From a gamma proteobacterium symbiont of Ctena orbiculata (lineage in GTDB: Bacteria > Pseudomonadota > Gammaproteobacteria > Chromatiales > Chromatiaceae), in the NCBI GenBank assembly GCA_003058525.1, contig QBVD01000061.1:26210-90209 (forward strand): DNA of 64,000 bases, written 5' to 3'. Each line of letters starts with the position of its first letter. Position 1 is the stretch's first letter. Below are positions 34,227-43,445 of this stretch, in pieces. Position numbers and translations under genes: made by a program. The notes under the pieces are model-generated. The model made no database searches and had not been told where the DNA came from. It saw only the letters and a program-made list of their open reading frames with translations.

Positions 34227-35837
34227 ATGTCTTATCAGGTACTTGCACGTAAATGGCGGCCCCAGTTGTTCAGCCAGTTGGTAGGTCAGCAACATGTGGT
34301 GAAAGCGCTTACCAATGCGTTGGAACGAGAACAGCTGCATCACGCCTATCTGTTCACCGGAACACGTGGTGTGGGTAAGACAACCCTGGCAAGAATCTTT
34401 GCCAAATCATTGAATTGTGAAAAGGGGATCAGTGCAACTCCCTGTGGTGTGTGCGATGCCTGTCGTGAGATCGATGAAGGGCGGTTTGTCGACCTGCTTG
34501 AGGTTGATGCCGCATCGAGGACGAAGGTGGACCAAACCCGGGAGCTATTGGAAAATGTTCCATACGCACCGGTACGGGGACGCTACAAAGTCTATCTGAT
34601 TGATGAAGTCCACATGTTTTCAGCAAGTAGTTTCAATGCCTTACTGAAGACTCTTGAAGAGCCACCTCCACATGTGAAGTTCATTCTGGCCACCACTGAT
34701 CCGCAAAAGGTGCCGGTGACCGTACTCTCACGCTGTCTGCAGTTTAACCTCAAGCGCCTCAGCAGGGAGCAGATCGAGTCACAGCTGCGCCACATACTGC
34801 AACAGGAAAAGATTCTCCACGATGAACTGTCCCTCTCACTGCTCGCCAGAGGGGCCGATGGCAGTATGCGTGATGGGTTGAGCCTGCTCGACCAGGCCAT
34901 CGCCTTCGGTGGTGGAGAGGTCAAAGGATCCGATGTCTCTGTTATGATCGGCACCATCGGTGCGGATCAGATCTATCTTCTGCTTGAGGCGCTGGCGAAA
35001 TCGGATGGACAGGGTGTGATGTCCCTGGTAGCAGAGATGGCCGAACGAGCGGCCGACTTCAGCAATGCCCTGCATGAGCTGCTGGCCATGCTGCATCAGA
35101 TCGGGATGTTGCAGATCGTGACGGAGTATGAACCTGACGACGCCTATGATCCACAACGCCTGCGGGGGATTGCACAGACGATTTCGCCGGAGGATGTGCA
35201 GCTCTATTATCAGATTGTGCTGTTGGGGCAGAAAGAGCTGGATCTGGCACCCGATCCGCGCAGCGGTTTTGAGATGGTTCTACTCCGACTGTTGGCGTTC
35301 AGGCCGGATCAGCCTGAAGCGGTACCCAGTGAATCAGGCGGTTCGCAAGCCAAGAGCCGTGGCGTACCGAGCGGCAATCCGGCTGACCGGAAGAGAGCGG
35401 ACGTGAAAACCGCTGTGCAGCCTGCAAACAATCCATCTGCGACGGATCCTTCCGATTGGGGGGGCTTCGTCAATGCAATGGATTTGGGTGGTATCACCAG
35501 CCAACTCGCCCACAACTGTACCTTTGACAGCTGGGATGGGGAGACTCTGCGCCTGACCCTCGATGCCTCAATGAAGCAGCTACGGGTCGGTCAATCGGAA
35601 AAGCGCCTTTTGGAGAGCATTAAGCGGATCCTGGGAAAAGAGACGAAGCTCCTGATCACGGAGGCGGTCCCCGAAAATGAGACACCGGCGATGCGTCAGA
35701 AACGGCAACGGCAGGAGCGTCAAAAAGAGGCTGAATCCACGATGATGAATGATCCCTTGGTACGGGAGATGGAGGAACGTTTTTCGGCGCGTCTCCTGAC
35801 CGATTCCGTCAGGCCGGTGGATGAGCCGGGGGGTTGA
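34227..35837 (+). CDS. dnaX: DNA polymerase III subunit tau (and possibly gamma)
   Basis: The 536-residue clamp loader subunit has Walker A GTRGVGKTT (about residues 45-53), a zinc-binding cluster (CEKGISATPCGVCDAC), Walker B LIDEVHMFS, the ATTDPQKVPVTVLSRCLQF sensor region and a tau-type C-terminal region. E. coli tau has 643 residues; this one is shorter in the linker. No clear A-AAA-AAG slippery site like that of E. coli is seen, so production of a separate gamma is not evident. It is followed by ybaB and recR in the usual order. Confidence 0.94.
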   Translation: MSYQVLARKWRPQLFSQLVGQQHVVKALTNALEREQLHHAYLFTGTRGVGKTTLARIFAKSLNCEKGISATPCGVCDACREIDEGRFVDLLEVDAASRTKVDQTRELLENVPYAPVRGRYKVYLIDEVHMFSASSFNALLKTLEEPPPHVKFILATTDPQKVPVTVLSRCLQFNLKRLSREQIESQLRHILQQEKILHDELSLSLLARGADGSMRDGLSLLDQAIAFGGGEVKGSDVSVMIGTIGADQIYLLLEALAKSDGQGVMSLVAEMAERAADFSNALHELLAMLHQIGMLQIVTEYEPDDAYDPQRLRGIAQTISPEDVQLYYQIVLLGQKELDLAPDPRSGFEMVLLRLLAFRPDQPEAVPSESGGSQAKSRGVPSGNPADRKRADVKTAVQPANNPSATDPSDWGGFVNAMDLGGITSQLAHNCTFDSWDGETLRLTLDASMKQLRVGQSEKRLLESIKRILGKETKLLITEAVPENETPAMRQKRQRQERQKEAESTMMNDPLVREMEERFSARLLTDSVRPVDEPGG

Positions 35838-36014
35838 GGACAAATAACACCGGTCAGGTTTAGGCGGTCTCTGAGAACATCAAATTAACGCACTGATATT
35901 TATAGGTAATTATCTGTGTCTTAAAGTGGTTTCCAGGATCGTGTTTGGTTGTTACACATCGAACCCCGGTACTGATGAAGGGGGGCGATAAATGATTGAG
36001 ATGAGGTTATATCC

Positions 36015-36338
36015 ATGAAGGGCGGTTTAGGCAATTTAATGAAACAGGCGCAGAAGATGCAGGCTGAAATGCAGCAGGCGCAGGAGCGTTTGGCACAGGA
36101 AGAGGTTACCGGTGAGTCTGGTGGCGGACTGGTCAAGGTCACCATGAACGGCAAACATGAGGTGCGTCGGGTCGAAATAGACGACAGCCTGATGTCGGAT
36201 GACAAGGAGATGCTGGAAGATCTGGTCGCTGCGGCACTGAACGACGCCTCGCAAAGAGTCAGCCAGAAGATGCAGGAAAGCATGTCCGGGTTGACGGCCG
36301 GCTTGGGATTGCCACCGGGGATGAAACTTCCGTTCTGA
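36015..36338 (+). CDS. ybaB: Nucleoid-associated protein YbaB/EbfC
   Basis: The 107-residue DNA-binding protein has [20 protein letters not shown] followed by the [20 protein letters not shown] strand region, standard for the family. It lies between dnaX and recR, as in most gammaproteobacteria. The C-terminal PPGMKLPF is also typical. Confidence 0.95.
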   Translation: MKGGLGNLMKQAQKMQAEMQQAQERLAQEEVTGESGGGLVKVTMNGKHEVRRVEIDDSLMSDDKEMLEDLVAAALNDASQRVSQKMQESMSGLTAGLGLPPGMKLPF

Positions 36339-36369
36339 AGCGATATGAATTTTTTAAACGGGATTTGCC

Positions 36370-36966
36370 ATGCCTAGTCCCTCACTGTTGCAGCAGTTGA
36401 TCTCCGCCCTGAGATGTCTCCCCGGTGTGGGGGCGAAGAGTGCGCAACGGATGGCCTATCATCTCTTGGAGAGGGATCGCGATGGAGGCAGGGAGCTGTC
36501 AAGGGTTTTAGCGCAAGCCATGGACAGTATCGGACACTGTTCTCGCTGCCGTACCCTCAGTGAGTCTGGGCTGTGTCGACTGTGTGCCAATCCGGAGCGG
36601 GACCCGACACAGCTCTGCATCGTTGAAACACCTGCCGATCAGGCCATGATCGAACAGGCCATCGACTACCGGGGTTGCTATTTTGTTTTAGGCGGCCATC
36701 TCTCGCCCCTGGACGGCATAGGTCCGAAGGAGATCGGACTTGATCATCTGGATGAGCGTTTTGCCGAGGGCGAGGTCAAAGAGATTATTCTTGCCACCAA
36801 CCCGACAATTGAAGGCGAAGCGACTGCGCAATATATTCATGACATGGCAGAGACCCGTAAGATAAAAACAACCCGAATCGCCCAGGGTGTTCCCATGGGC
36901 GGGGAGTTGGAATATGTGGATGGTGCAACATTGGCGCACGCCTTTCGAGGGCGATCAGAGTTTTAG
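36370..36966 (+). CDS. recR: Recombination protein RecR
   Basis: The 198-residue protein has a helix-hairpin-helix ([20 protein letters not shown]), a C4 zinc finger ([16 protein letters not shown]) and a Toprim domain ([44 protein letters not shown]). It works with RecO/RecF to load RecA at gaps. Its stop codon TAG coincides with the first bases of MITE copy 2. Confidence 0.95.
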   Translation: MPSPSLLQQLISALRCLPGVGAKSAQRMAYHLLERDRDGGRELSRVLAQAMDSIGHCSRCRTLSESGLCRLCANPERDPTQLCIVETPADQAMIEQAIDYRGCYFVLGGHLSPLDGIGPKEIGLDHLDERFAEGEVKEIILATNPTIEGEATAQYIHDMAETRKIKTTRIAQGVPMGGELEYVDGATLAHAFRGRSEF

Positions 36967-37259
36967 GGTCTGTTAACACTCATCCAATCGGCCCTGTTGC
37001 CCCTGAAAAAGCGCCAATCAAGGCGCGAGGAGAGAAGTTTGGTGGTTCCAAATGAGCGACGAGCAACACCGAGTGGCGCTTTTTCAGGGGCACCCCAAGG
37101 GCACTTCCTTCGGGGCGCAACCCGAAGGGCTGGGGCTATTTTTCCGTCCAGCAGCGTTATCATTCGCTCATGTAGAATGACTACACATCACTCTTTCTGC
37201 CTTGCCGGACAAAAAAATAGTCCCAGCAGAGTCGATCGGATTAGTGTTAACAGGCCCTA
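36964..37259. mobile_element. MITE copy 2 (296 bp), inserted at the recR stop codon
   Basis: Ends are TAGGGTCTGTTAACACTC (left) and the complement of TAGGGCCTGTTAACACTA (right), TA at each edge. Internal hairpin arms CTGAAAAAGCGCCA (37003-37016) and its complement (37074-37087) match copy 1 in inverse orientation, and a second stem GCTGGGGCTATTTTT / AAAAAATAGTCCCAGC lies to its right. Removing the element with one TA restores ttTAGGAGAAAGTATG, joining recR to the HIT gene by 8 nt with an AGGAG ribosome site. That is direct evidence of insertion into an operon junction. Confidence 0.9.
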
Positions 37260-37268
37260 GGAGAAAGT

Positions 37269-37613
37269 ATGAGCGACTGCCTTTTCTGTAAGTTTGTCAA
37301 TGGCGAGATTAAACCCGACAAGGTTTATGAAGATGAAGAACTGCTTGCCTTCCGGGACATCAGTCCACAAGCCCCGATCCATATATTGGTCATCCCCAAA
37401 CGGCATATCTCCACCCTCAACGATCTCGAATCCGATGATGAGGCGTTGATGGGCAAGCTCATCCTGGCAGCGCAGAGGGTGGCTAAAGAGGAAGGGATTG
37501 ATGAGGTGGGCTACCGGACAGTCATCAACTGTAACGAGGACGCTGGGCAGTCGGTTTTCCATATCCATCTGCACCTGCTGGGTGGCCGCCATATGAAGTG
37601 GCCTCCCGGATAG
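37269..37613 (+). CDS. hinT: HIT-family purine nucleoside phosphoramidase (HinT)
   Basis: The 114-residue histidine-triad protein has CLFCKFVNGEIKPDKVYEDEELLAFRDI at the N-terminus and the active-site HIHLHLLGGRHM (His-x-His-x-His). It hydrolyses purine nucleoside phosphoramidates such as AMP-lysine. The N-terminal CxxC may bind zinc. It was probably co-transcribed with recR before the MITE inserted between them. Confidence 0.93.
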   Translation: MSDCLFCKFVNGEIKPDKVYEDEELLAFRDISPQAPIHILVIPKRHISTLNDLESDDEALMGKLILAAQRVAKEEGIDEVGYRTVINCNEDAGQSVFHIHLHLLGGRHMKWPPG

Positions 37614-37689
37614 AGTAAGGAGCAGGGGAAACAGCGGTGTACCAGACCCCAGATTTAATCGGTGCGCCATGTGATCCTCACTTCCAACC

Positions 37690-40650
37690 ATGCGTTCAGA
37701 TCAGCCAGCTGAAACGGAAACGACGCCGCTAGTGGTTCCCTATCAACTGTCGATTACAGGCATGTCCTGTCAGCACTGCGTAGCTGCGGTGGAGAAGGCG
37801 GTTGCCAACGTGCCGGATGTGGTGCAGGTGGAAGTCAGCCTGGCATCCAACAGCGCCAGGATCCTCGGGGGAAGCCCCGATCTGGCCATAGCTGCGATCA
37901 AGGAGGCCGGGTACGATGCACAGCCACTTGACGACACCGCAACACATTGTCCGTTGCCAGCCACAGATCTTCAGAATCACAGCGACCCGGCGGCGCCGAC
38001 ACTGACTGATGGCTATACTCTGACCATCGATGATATGACCTGTGCCAGCTGTGTCGCCGCGGTGGAGCGGGCCATCCGTTCGGTGGATGGCGTTTCGGAG
38101 GCGCAGGTCAACCTGGTGGAAAAACGTGCCCAGGTGATCGGCGGTGATCCCGAAAGGGTGGTCAGCACGGTGATCGATCAGGGTTACAATGCCCGCCTTG
38201 ATGTTTCTCATCAGACACCAGATGAGTTGCTGTTAGAGATCACCGGTCTAGCCGAAGATGAACAGCAAGCCCGCTTATCGCAACTGTTTGAGACACTTGA
38301 CCCGAATGCCGGCCTGCATAGGGAGAAGGATGTTTGGCGCATTCAGACCACACTACATCCCGCACGACTGATGATCCGGTTGGGTGAGGCGGGTATATCA
38401 GCAAGCCTGGTGGAACCGTTCATCGACCCCTATGAGGAGGAGGCCGCTGTGGCGGCGGCTGAAGTCAGGCGCGCCTGGCAGCGGGCGCTGCTTGCCGGTG
38501 TTGTGGGGATTAGCCTGATGGCGGCTGAAATGACTGGTCATACTCCGCGGCTGAGTGAGTCCGGGGGTGAGAGTTTCTGGCTGGGTATCTCGATCCTGTG
38601 TCTGATCGTCATGCGATTCAGCGGTGGCCACTACTATCTGGGTGCCTGGAAACAGGCCAGACATCTCTCTGCCAATATGGATACGCTGGTGGCATTGGGG
38701 ACCGGAACGGCCTGGTTCGCCTCACTGCTCATTGTGATTCAGCCGGAAGGCCTGCTGCTGCGTACGGATAAGCTCTATTTCGACGCATCCGTATTGATTC
38801 TCGCCTTCCTCCAGTTTGGCCATGTGCTGGAGACCCGGGCCAAACGTACCACCAGTGAAGCGGTTGGCGCCCTTGTGGGACTGGCGCCAAAGATTGCGCA
38901 GGTCATCCATGATGGGAAGGAGGTGGCCGTCCCGGTTTCGCTGCTGCGGGTGGGCGACCTGATTCAGGTGCGGCCTGGAGAGCGCATCCCCATCGATGGT
39001 GAGGTCATCGAGGGGACGTCGACGGTGGATGAGTCGATGCTGACCGGTGAATCGCTGCCGGTAAGCAAACACCCGGGGGAGATCGTCACCGGAGGCACGA
39101 TAAACCGCAACGGCAATCTGCGTTATCGGGTGACCCGGCTGGGAGAGGAGACAACGCTTGCCCACATCATCGCGATGGTGCGCAAGGCCCAGATGAGCAA
39201 ACCCCCCATTGCCCGTCTTGTGGACAAGGTCTCCGCGATCTTTGTGCCAGTGGTTGTTATGATCGCTGTGATGACATTCTTCGTTTGGATGATTCTGGCT
39301 CCGGAGCCGGCTCTGCCCTATGCCCTTACCGCCAGTATCGCAGTATTGGTTATCGCCTGTCCCTGTGCCCTGGGATTGGCGACACCCATTGCCATCATGG
39401 TGGGGACCAGTCGAGCCGCCCAGTTGAATATCCTGATCCGTAACAGCGAAGGGCTGCAGCGGGCAAGTGCGCTGACCCACCTGGTCGTCGATAAGACCGG
39501 CACGCTTACCCGGGGTGCTCCGACGGTGACCTCGCTCCTTCCTGTCCCGGGTGTGGAGAGGAATGAACTCGTCACTCTCGCGGCCAGTGTTGAATCATAT
39601 GCATCACATCCACTGGCGGAGGCGATTGTTGATTATGCACACCAGATCGGGATTGAACTGCTCCCCGTAGAGTCCTTTGACTCCCATCCGGGTCAGGGTG
39701 TGGAAGGGCGTATAGCCGGGTTGTCGGTGGAGTTGGGCGGGAATCAGCTCCTAAGTGCAAACCATCTTACACCTCCTTCGGATCTACTGGGCCATGCCGA
39801 GCGAGAGGCCGATCAAGCGGGTACACCTGTATGGGTGATGCGCGATGGGATGTTCATGGGGCTGCTGATACTCAAGGATCCGTTGCGTCATGACAGTCTG
39901 GCGGCAGTGGAATCCCTCAGGAAGCAAGGGGTTGAGGTGGTTATCTGCAGCGGAGACAATCGCGCGACCGCGGATGCGGTGGCCAGGGCATTAAGGATAG
40001 ACGAGGTCCACAGTGAACTCCTGCCATCAGAGAAGCTCGAAGTAGTGAAGGAATTACAGCAACGGGGCTGTCGAGTAGGGATGGTGGGTGATGGTGTCAA
40101 TGACGCTCCTGCGTTGGCACAGGCGGACACCGGCTTTGCCATAGGCAGTGGTACCGATGTGGCCATAGAAAACGCGGATATCACCCTGGTCGGCGACTCA
40201 TTGCTCAATGTTTCGACCGCAATTGCATTATCCAGGTCAACATTAAGGAATATTAAACAGAACCTTTTTGGCGCATTTATCTATAATGTGATAGGCATTC
40301 CGATGGCAGCGGGCGTGCTCTATCCACTCACGGGTTGGTTGTTACCGCCCATGTTCGCCAGTGCGGCGATGGCACTTTCGTCGGTAACCGTTGTCACCAA
40401 TGCCAACAGATTACGTTTTTTTCAATCCTCGAAGGAGGCACTCTTGAGTATCACGCTGAAAGTTAACGGCATGACCTGTCCCCACTGTGTAATGAACGTC
40501 ACCAAAGCGCTACAGGCCCAACCTGGTGTAGTGAATGCGGAAGTCAATCTGGAAGACGGTCAAGCCTTGGTTACCGGCACCGCGGATCAGGCGGCCCTGG
40601 TCGATGCGGTCGTTGAAGCCGGTTACAGTGTGGAATCAATCTCGAATTGA
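37690..40650 (+). CDS. copA: Copper-translocating P1B-type ATPase with N- and C-terminal metal-binding domains
   Basis: The 986-residue Cu+ exporter has two CxxC heavy-metal domains at the N-terminus (MSCQHC, Cys27/30; MTCASC, about Cys118/121) and a third domain-like segment (about 178-240) without cysteines. Eight membrane helices follow, with the CPC motif (about 557-559), TGE (LTGESLPVSK), DKTGT phosphorylation site (Asp near 601), HP (SHPLAEAI) and GDGVNDAPAL. Unusually it ends in a further CxxC domain (MTCPHC, Cys930/933) resembling the chaperone CopZ. A strong internal ribosome site precedes that domain. Family and function are secure; the C-terminal domain is atypical. Confidence 0.94.
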   Translation: MRSDQPAETETTPLVVPYQLSITGMSCQHCVAAVEKAVANVPDVVQVEVSLASNSARILGGSPDLAIAAIKEAGYDAQPLDDTATHCPLPATDLQNHSDPAAPTLTDGYTLTIDDMTCASCVAAVERAIRSVDGVSEAQVNLVEKRAQVIGGDPERVVSTVIDQGYNARLDVSHQTPDELLLEITGLAEDEQQARLSQLFETLDPNAGLHREKDVWRIQTTLHPARLMIRLGEAGISASLVEPFIDPYEEEAAVAAAEVRRAWQRALLAGVVGISLMAAEMTGHTPRLSESGGESFWLGISILCLIVMRFSGGHYYLGAWKQARHLSANMDTLVALGTGTAWFASLLIVIQPEGLLLRTDKLYFDASVLILAFLQFGHVLETRAKRTTSEAVGALVGLAPKIAQVIHDGKEVAVPVSLLRVGDLIQVRPGERIPIDGEVIEGTSTVDESMLTGESLPVSKHPGEIVTGGTINRNGNLRYRVTRLGEETTLAHIIAMVRKAQMSKPPIARLVDKVSAIFVPVVVMIAVMTFFVWMILAPEPALPYALTASIAVLVIACPCALGLATPIAIMVGTSRAAQLNILIRNSEGLQRASALTHLVVDKTGTLTRGAPTVTSLLPVPGVERNELVTLAASVESYASHPLAEAIVDYAHQIGIELLPVESFDSHPGQGVEGRIAGLSVELGGNQLLSANHLTPPSDLLGHAEREADQAGTPVWVMRDGMFMGLLILKDPLRHDSLAAVESLRKQGVEVVICSGDNRATADAVARALRIDEVHSELLPSEKLEVVKELQQRGCRVGMVGDGVNDAPALAQADTGFAIGSGTDVAIENADITLVGDSLLNVSTAIALSRSTLRNIKQNLFGAFIYNVIGIPMAAGVLYPLTGWLLPPMFASAAMALSSVTVVTNANRLRFFQSSKEALLSITLKVNGMTCPHCVMNVTKALQAQPGVVNAEVNLEDGQALVTGTADQAALVDAVVEAGYSVESISN
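40444..40650 (+). other. Possible internal start producing a CopZ-like chaperone
   Basis: Within copA, AAGGAGG (40432-40438) lies 5 nt before TTG at 40444. Translation from there gives a 68-residue protein with the whole MTCPHC domain, the normal size of CopZ. In the +1 frame a TGA stop overlaps this TTG (TTGA), as in coupled gene pairs. A T7 tract at 40416-40422 lies just upstream. So it could be a separate copZ fused to copA by a frameshift, or a gene made both ways. No expression evidence. Confidence 0.45.
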
Positions 40651-40684
40651 GGATGAGCCGGCGGATTAGCCTTTTGAGCAAACA

Positions 40685-40996
40685 ATGCAGATATCCCATT
40701 CTCTGACATTGCCGTCCATGACCGTCTCGCTGGAACAGCAGCGGGAGAACGCGTCGCGGATGACTCAAACGCTGCCGCTCGCTTCCCAGGTCGCTGAAAG
40801 CGTGCCCACACTAAACAGCGTGGAGCAAGTGAAACGGGCGGAACAGTTGTTACAACGTCAGCGATCGGGACCAACCTTCACTCAAGTCAGCGACGACCCT
40901 CGAAAACAGCGCGCACTCTCTTCATACCAGTCGGTGCAAACAGACCGGGAGAGAGACTATGTCAGTGAAGTCCTCGGTATCGATGTGTATGCATGA
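40685..40996 (+). CDS. Small hydrophilic protein, unknown
   Basis: The 103-residue protein has a C-terminal segment QRSGPTFTQVSDDPRKQRALSSYQ...YVSEVLGIDVYA that looks conserved in style, but the family is not known to me. There is no clear ribosome site, signal peptide or membrane segment. It begins 34 nt after copA. Confidence 0.55.
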   Translation: MQISHSLTLPSMTVSLEQQRENASRMTQTLPLASQVAESVPTLNSVEQVKRAEQLLQRQRSGPTFTQVSDDPRKQRALSSYQSVQTDRERDYVSEVLGIDVYA

Positions 40997-41056
40997 TCGA
41001 AAGGGCCGATTGACATCCCTGTCAACGGATTAAGCAGCTGAAATAATCATTTCTGT

Positions 41057-41836
41057 TCAGGAGGAAGCGGGCTGCATCGCCTCGCGAATCTTGGCATGTG
41101 CGACGATGCTGTCATCTTGTCTCAGCGTGTATTCGATGATGTGTTCGCCACTCATTGCGCGCGGATTGATTCCTGTCGCTTTCACCGCGTCATAGCTCTC
41201 AAAAAAGCGCTTCCAGGTGATTTTTCGAACTTGGTATTTCGCCCGCACTTCCGGATTATTGGTTTCGAGAAACAGTCGGTCGATCTGTTTCCACTCCCGG
41301 TACTGTTCCGGGCGCTCCATACCCAGCTTGTCGAGCCTGCGCTGGGCATCAACATGGGTCATGCCGCTGATTAACTTCCCTTCCATAAACAGCAGGCCCT
41401 GGCGCACGGTGGTCGTGGGTGGACGGTTGTTCCACTCGCTAACCTTTGCCGGATCCTTGAACAGTTCCCGAATCAGATAGTAGGCCATGGTCTGATTCAT
41501 CTTGAATGAGTAGGGGATATTGAAGTGCTTCAGGATATCAACCTGCCTGCCGTCGGGCGGTGTGAACAGACCGAGGATATTCATGGCCTGGCCCTTGGTC
41601 AGTTTTTGATCCAACCAGATGCCCCGATCCGCCATCTCCTGGAGCATCGATTCGGTAGCAGGTTCATTTTGCCAATCCTCTTCCGAATCACGGGGCAGAT
41701 TCAGGGCCGTTTCGATCTGTTCATGGAAATTTTCGATATTGATCTTGTTGCTTTTGGCTGGGGTGAACAGAGTGTGCTTATATAATAAAAACAAGCCGAT
41801 CAGTGCGAGGGTGGTAATGACAGCAATTAACTCCAT
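41057..41836 (-). CDS. Membrane-anchored protein of unknown function, 259 residues
   Basis: There is one N-terminal membrane segment (about residues 3-20). A large cytoplasmic-type helical region follows, with two similar stretches: DRGIWLDQKLTKGQAMNILGLFTPPDGRQ and the FMEGKLISGMTHVDAQRRLDKLGM part, both of the 'lysine-x-x-glycine-glutamine-A' kind. No family is recognised. GTP or metal motifs are absent. Confidence 0.65.
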   Translation of the reverse strand: MELIAVITTLALIGLFLLYKHTLFTPAKSNKINIENFHEQIETALNLPRDSEEDWQNEPATESMLQEMADRGIWLDQKLTKGQAMNILGLFTPPDGRQVDILKHFNIPYSFKMNQTMAYYLIRELFKDPAKVSEWNNRPPTTTVRQGLLFMEGKLISGMTHVDAQRRLDKLGMERPEQYREWKQIDRLFLETNNPEVRAKYQVRKITWKRFFESYDAVKATGINPRAMSGEHIIEYTLRQDDSIVAHAKIREAMQPASS

Positions 41837-42066
41837 GGGTTTTCTCCCGGTTTGATTATTTTGACGACTCGATGCTATGTATGAGGACAGCGGTATTGGG
41901 TATTGAACCTTGAGTATAGAAATGGATTATTGCGCCAATTTGAGAACCACCACACAAATCACGGTTAACTGCAACATGCGAGAATTAAAGGACTTTTTAG
42001 AAATATCAATGATCTGGGCACGATTAGGGATTGTTATTCGTGATTGCAGATCGTTGTATTGTATCG

Positions 42067-42148
42067 TTCCCACTCCCTGCGTGGGAAAGCTGTTGTCAGC
42101 GAGATAGCAGAGCAAGGTATCGGTTCCCACGAAGGAGCGTGGGAACCG
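42067..42148. repeat. Pair of GTTCCCACG-type hairpins in a 352-nt gap
   Basis: The gap 41837-42188 has no gene. It contains TTCCCAC...GTGGGAA (42067-42087) and an 11-bp perfect hairpin CGGTTCCCACG / CGTGGGAACCG (42121-42148). Similar sequence recurs near 53522. The type is reminiscent of dispersed intergenic palindromes in gammaproteobacteria. Confidence 0.6.
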
Positions 42149-42188
42149 AAGCAATTACGAAGGGTGACATGCCTGGGGTTGCGGCTGC

Positions 42189-43445
42189 TCAACCGGGTAT
42201 AAACAGGTCAGGCTCAAAGTTCAGTGTGGTGAAGATATCATCGATGGTCTCTTCCCGACGAATCAGATCCACACTGCCGTCACTACGCAACAGTAGCTCT
42301 TTGGGTCGCGTCTTACCGTTATAATTGAAGCCCATCGCATGGCCATGGGCGCCGGCGTCGTGAATAATGAGGATATCGCCATCCTGGATAGCCGGCAATG
42401 GACGTTGAACGGCGAACTTATCATTGTTCTCGCACAAAGACCCCACTACATCCACTGTCTCCTGTTCACCCTCCTTGCCGAGCACCGAGATATGGTGATA
42501 GGCGCCATACATGCCCGGCCTCATCAATGACGACATGCAGGAGTCCACCCCTACATAGGTGCGATAGATCTCCTTGCGGTTGATAGCGCGGGTAATCAGT
42601 ACGCCGTAGGGACCGGTGATGTAGCGCCCGCTTTCGAGAAAGAGCTTGGGCGCATAACCGTGATGTGCCTTGAAGGAGCGGAACAGATCTGCAATATCAC
42701 GTCCCATACTGACAATATCGAGAGGTTTTTCCTGGGGACGGTAGGGAATCCCCAGACCGCCACCGATATTGATGAACTCAAAATGAATACCGAGTTTCTC
42801 AGAGAGCGAGACGACCCTGTCCAACAGCATGCGTGCGGTTTCAACCATATAGGCGTGGTTGAGTTCGTTGGATGCCAGCATGGTGTGAAGTCCGAAGCGG
42901 CGAGCCCCCCGCAGCATGGCCTTTTGGTAGGCGTCAAGCAGCTGATCGTGAGCGACACCATATTTTGCTTCGATGGGATTGCCGATGATGCTGTTGCCAC
43001 TGCGCCGCTCTCCGGGGTTGTAGCGAAAACAGATCAGTTCCGGCATCTGCGGTACCTTGTCGATCAGGGAGATATCGTCAAGATTAAGCACGCAGCCCCC
43101 ATCCGCCTCTGCCACTGCGAACTCAGCCGCACTGGTGTTGTTGGATGTAAACATGATTTGTTCACCGCTGGCACCGATCTGCCGGCTCAGTATTAGTTCA
43201 GCGATAGAGCTGCAATCGAAACCGAAACCGAGATCCTGCATGATCTTCATAATCGTGGGATTCGGCAGTGCCTTGACAGCAAAATACTCTCGAAACGAGT
43301 CGACCTCCGCAAAGGCCCCGATAAGTGCTTCGCCATTCTCTCTGATACCCTTCTCATCGTAGAGATGAAACGGAGTGCCAAAGTGTTCGACGATCTCCTC
43401 GAGCGATCCCGCGAGACGATTGGACAGTTCTGCTGAGATGGGCAC
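42189..43445 (-). CDS. lysA: Diaminopimelate decarboxylase
   Basis: The 418-residue fold-III PLP enzyme decarboxylates meso-diaminopimelate to lysine. Landmarks are FAVKALPNP (PLP lysine), FDCSSIAEL, the GGGLGIPY loop and ESGRYITGPYG. The usual CESGD block reads CENND, and the start is GTG at 43445, overlapping the dapL stop by one base. The pairing with dapL supports LysA rather than another decarboxylase of the fold. Confidence 0.9.
   Translation of the reverse strand: MPISAELSNRLAGSLEEIVEHFGTPFHLYDEKGIRENGEALIGAFAEVDSFREYFAVKALPNPTIMKIMQDLGFGFDCSSIAELILSRQIGASGEQIMFTSNNTSAAEFAVAEADGGCVLNLDDISLIDKVPQMPELICFRYNPGERRSGNSIIGNPIEAKYGVAHDQLLDAYQKAMLRGARRFGLHTMLASNELNHAYMVETARMLLDRVVSLSEKLGIHFEFINIGGGLGIPYRPQEKPLDIVSMGRDIADLFRSFKAHHGYAPKLFLESGRYITGPYGVLITRAINRKEIYRTYVGVDSCMSSLMRPGMYGAYHHISVLGKEGEQETVDVVGSLCENNDKFAVQRPLPAIQDGDILIIHDAGAHGHAMGFNYNGKTRPKELLLRSDGSVDLIRREETIDDIFTTLNFEPDLFIPG

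Noticed and set aside
35718..35730. CAAAAAG run in dnaX as a programmed frameshift site
   Set aside because: The reading frame is CAA-AAA-GAG, which is not in phase for the X-XXY-YYZ slip used in E. coli dnaX.
42060..42160. Hairpins at 42067-42148 as a CRISPR array
   Set aside because: Only two unlike hairpins with no regular repeat-spacer period and no cas genes.
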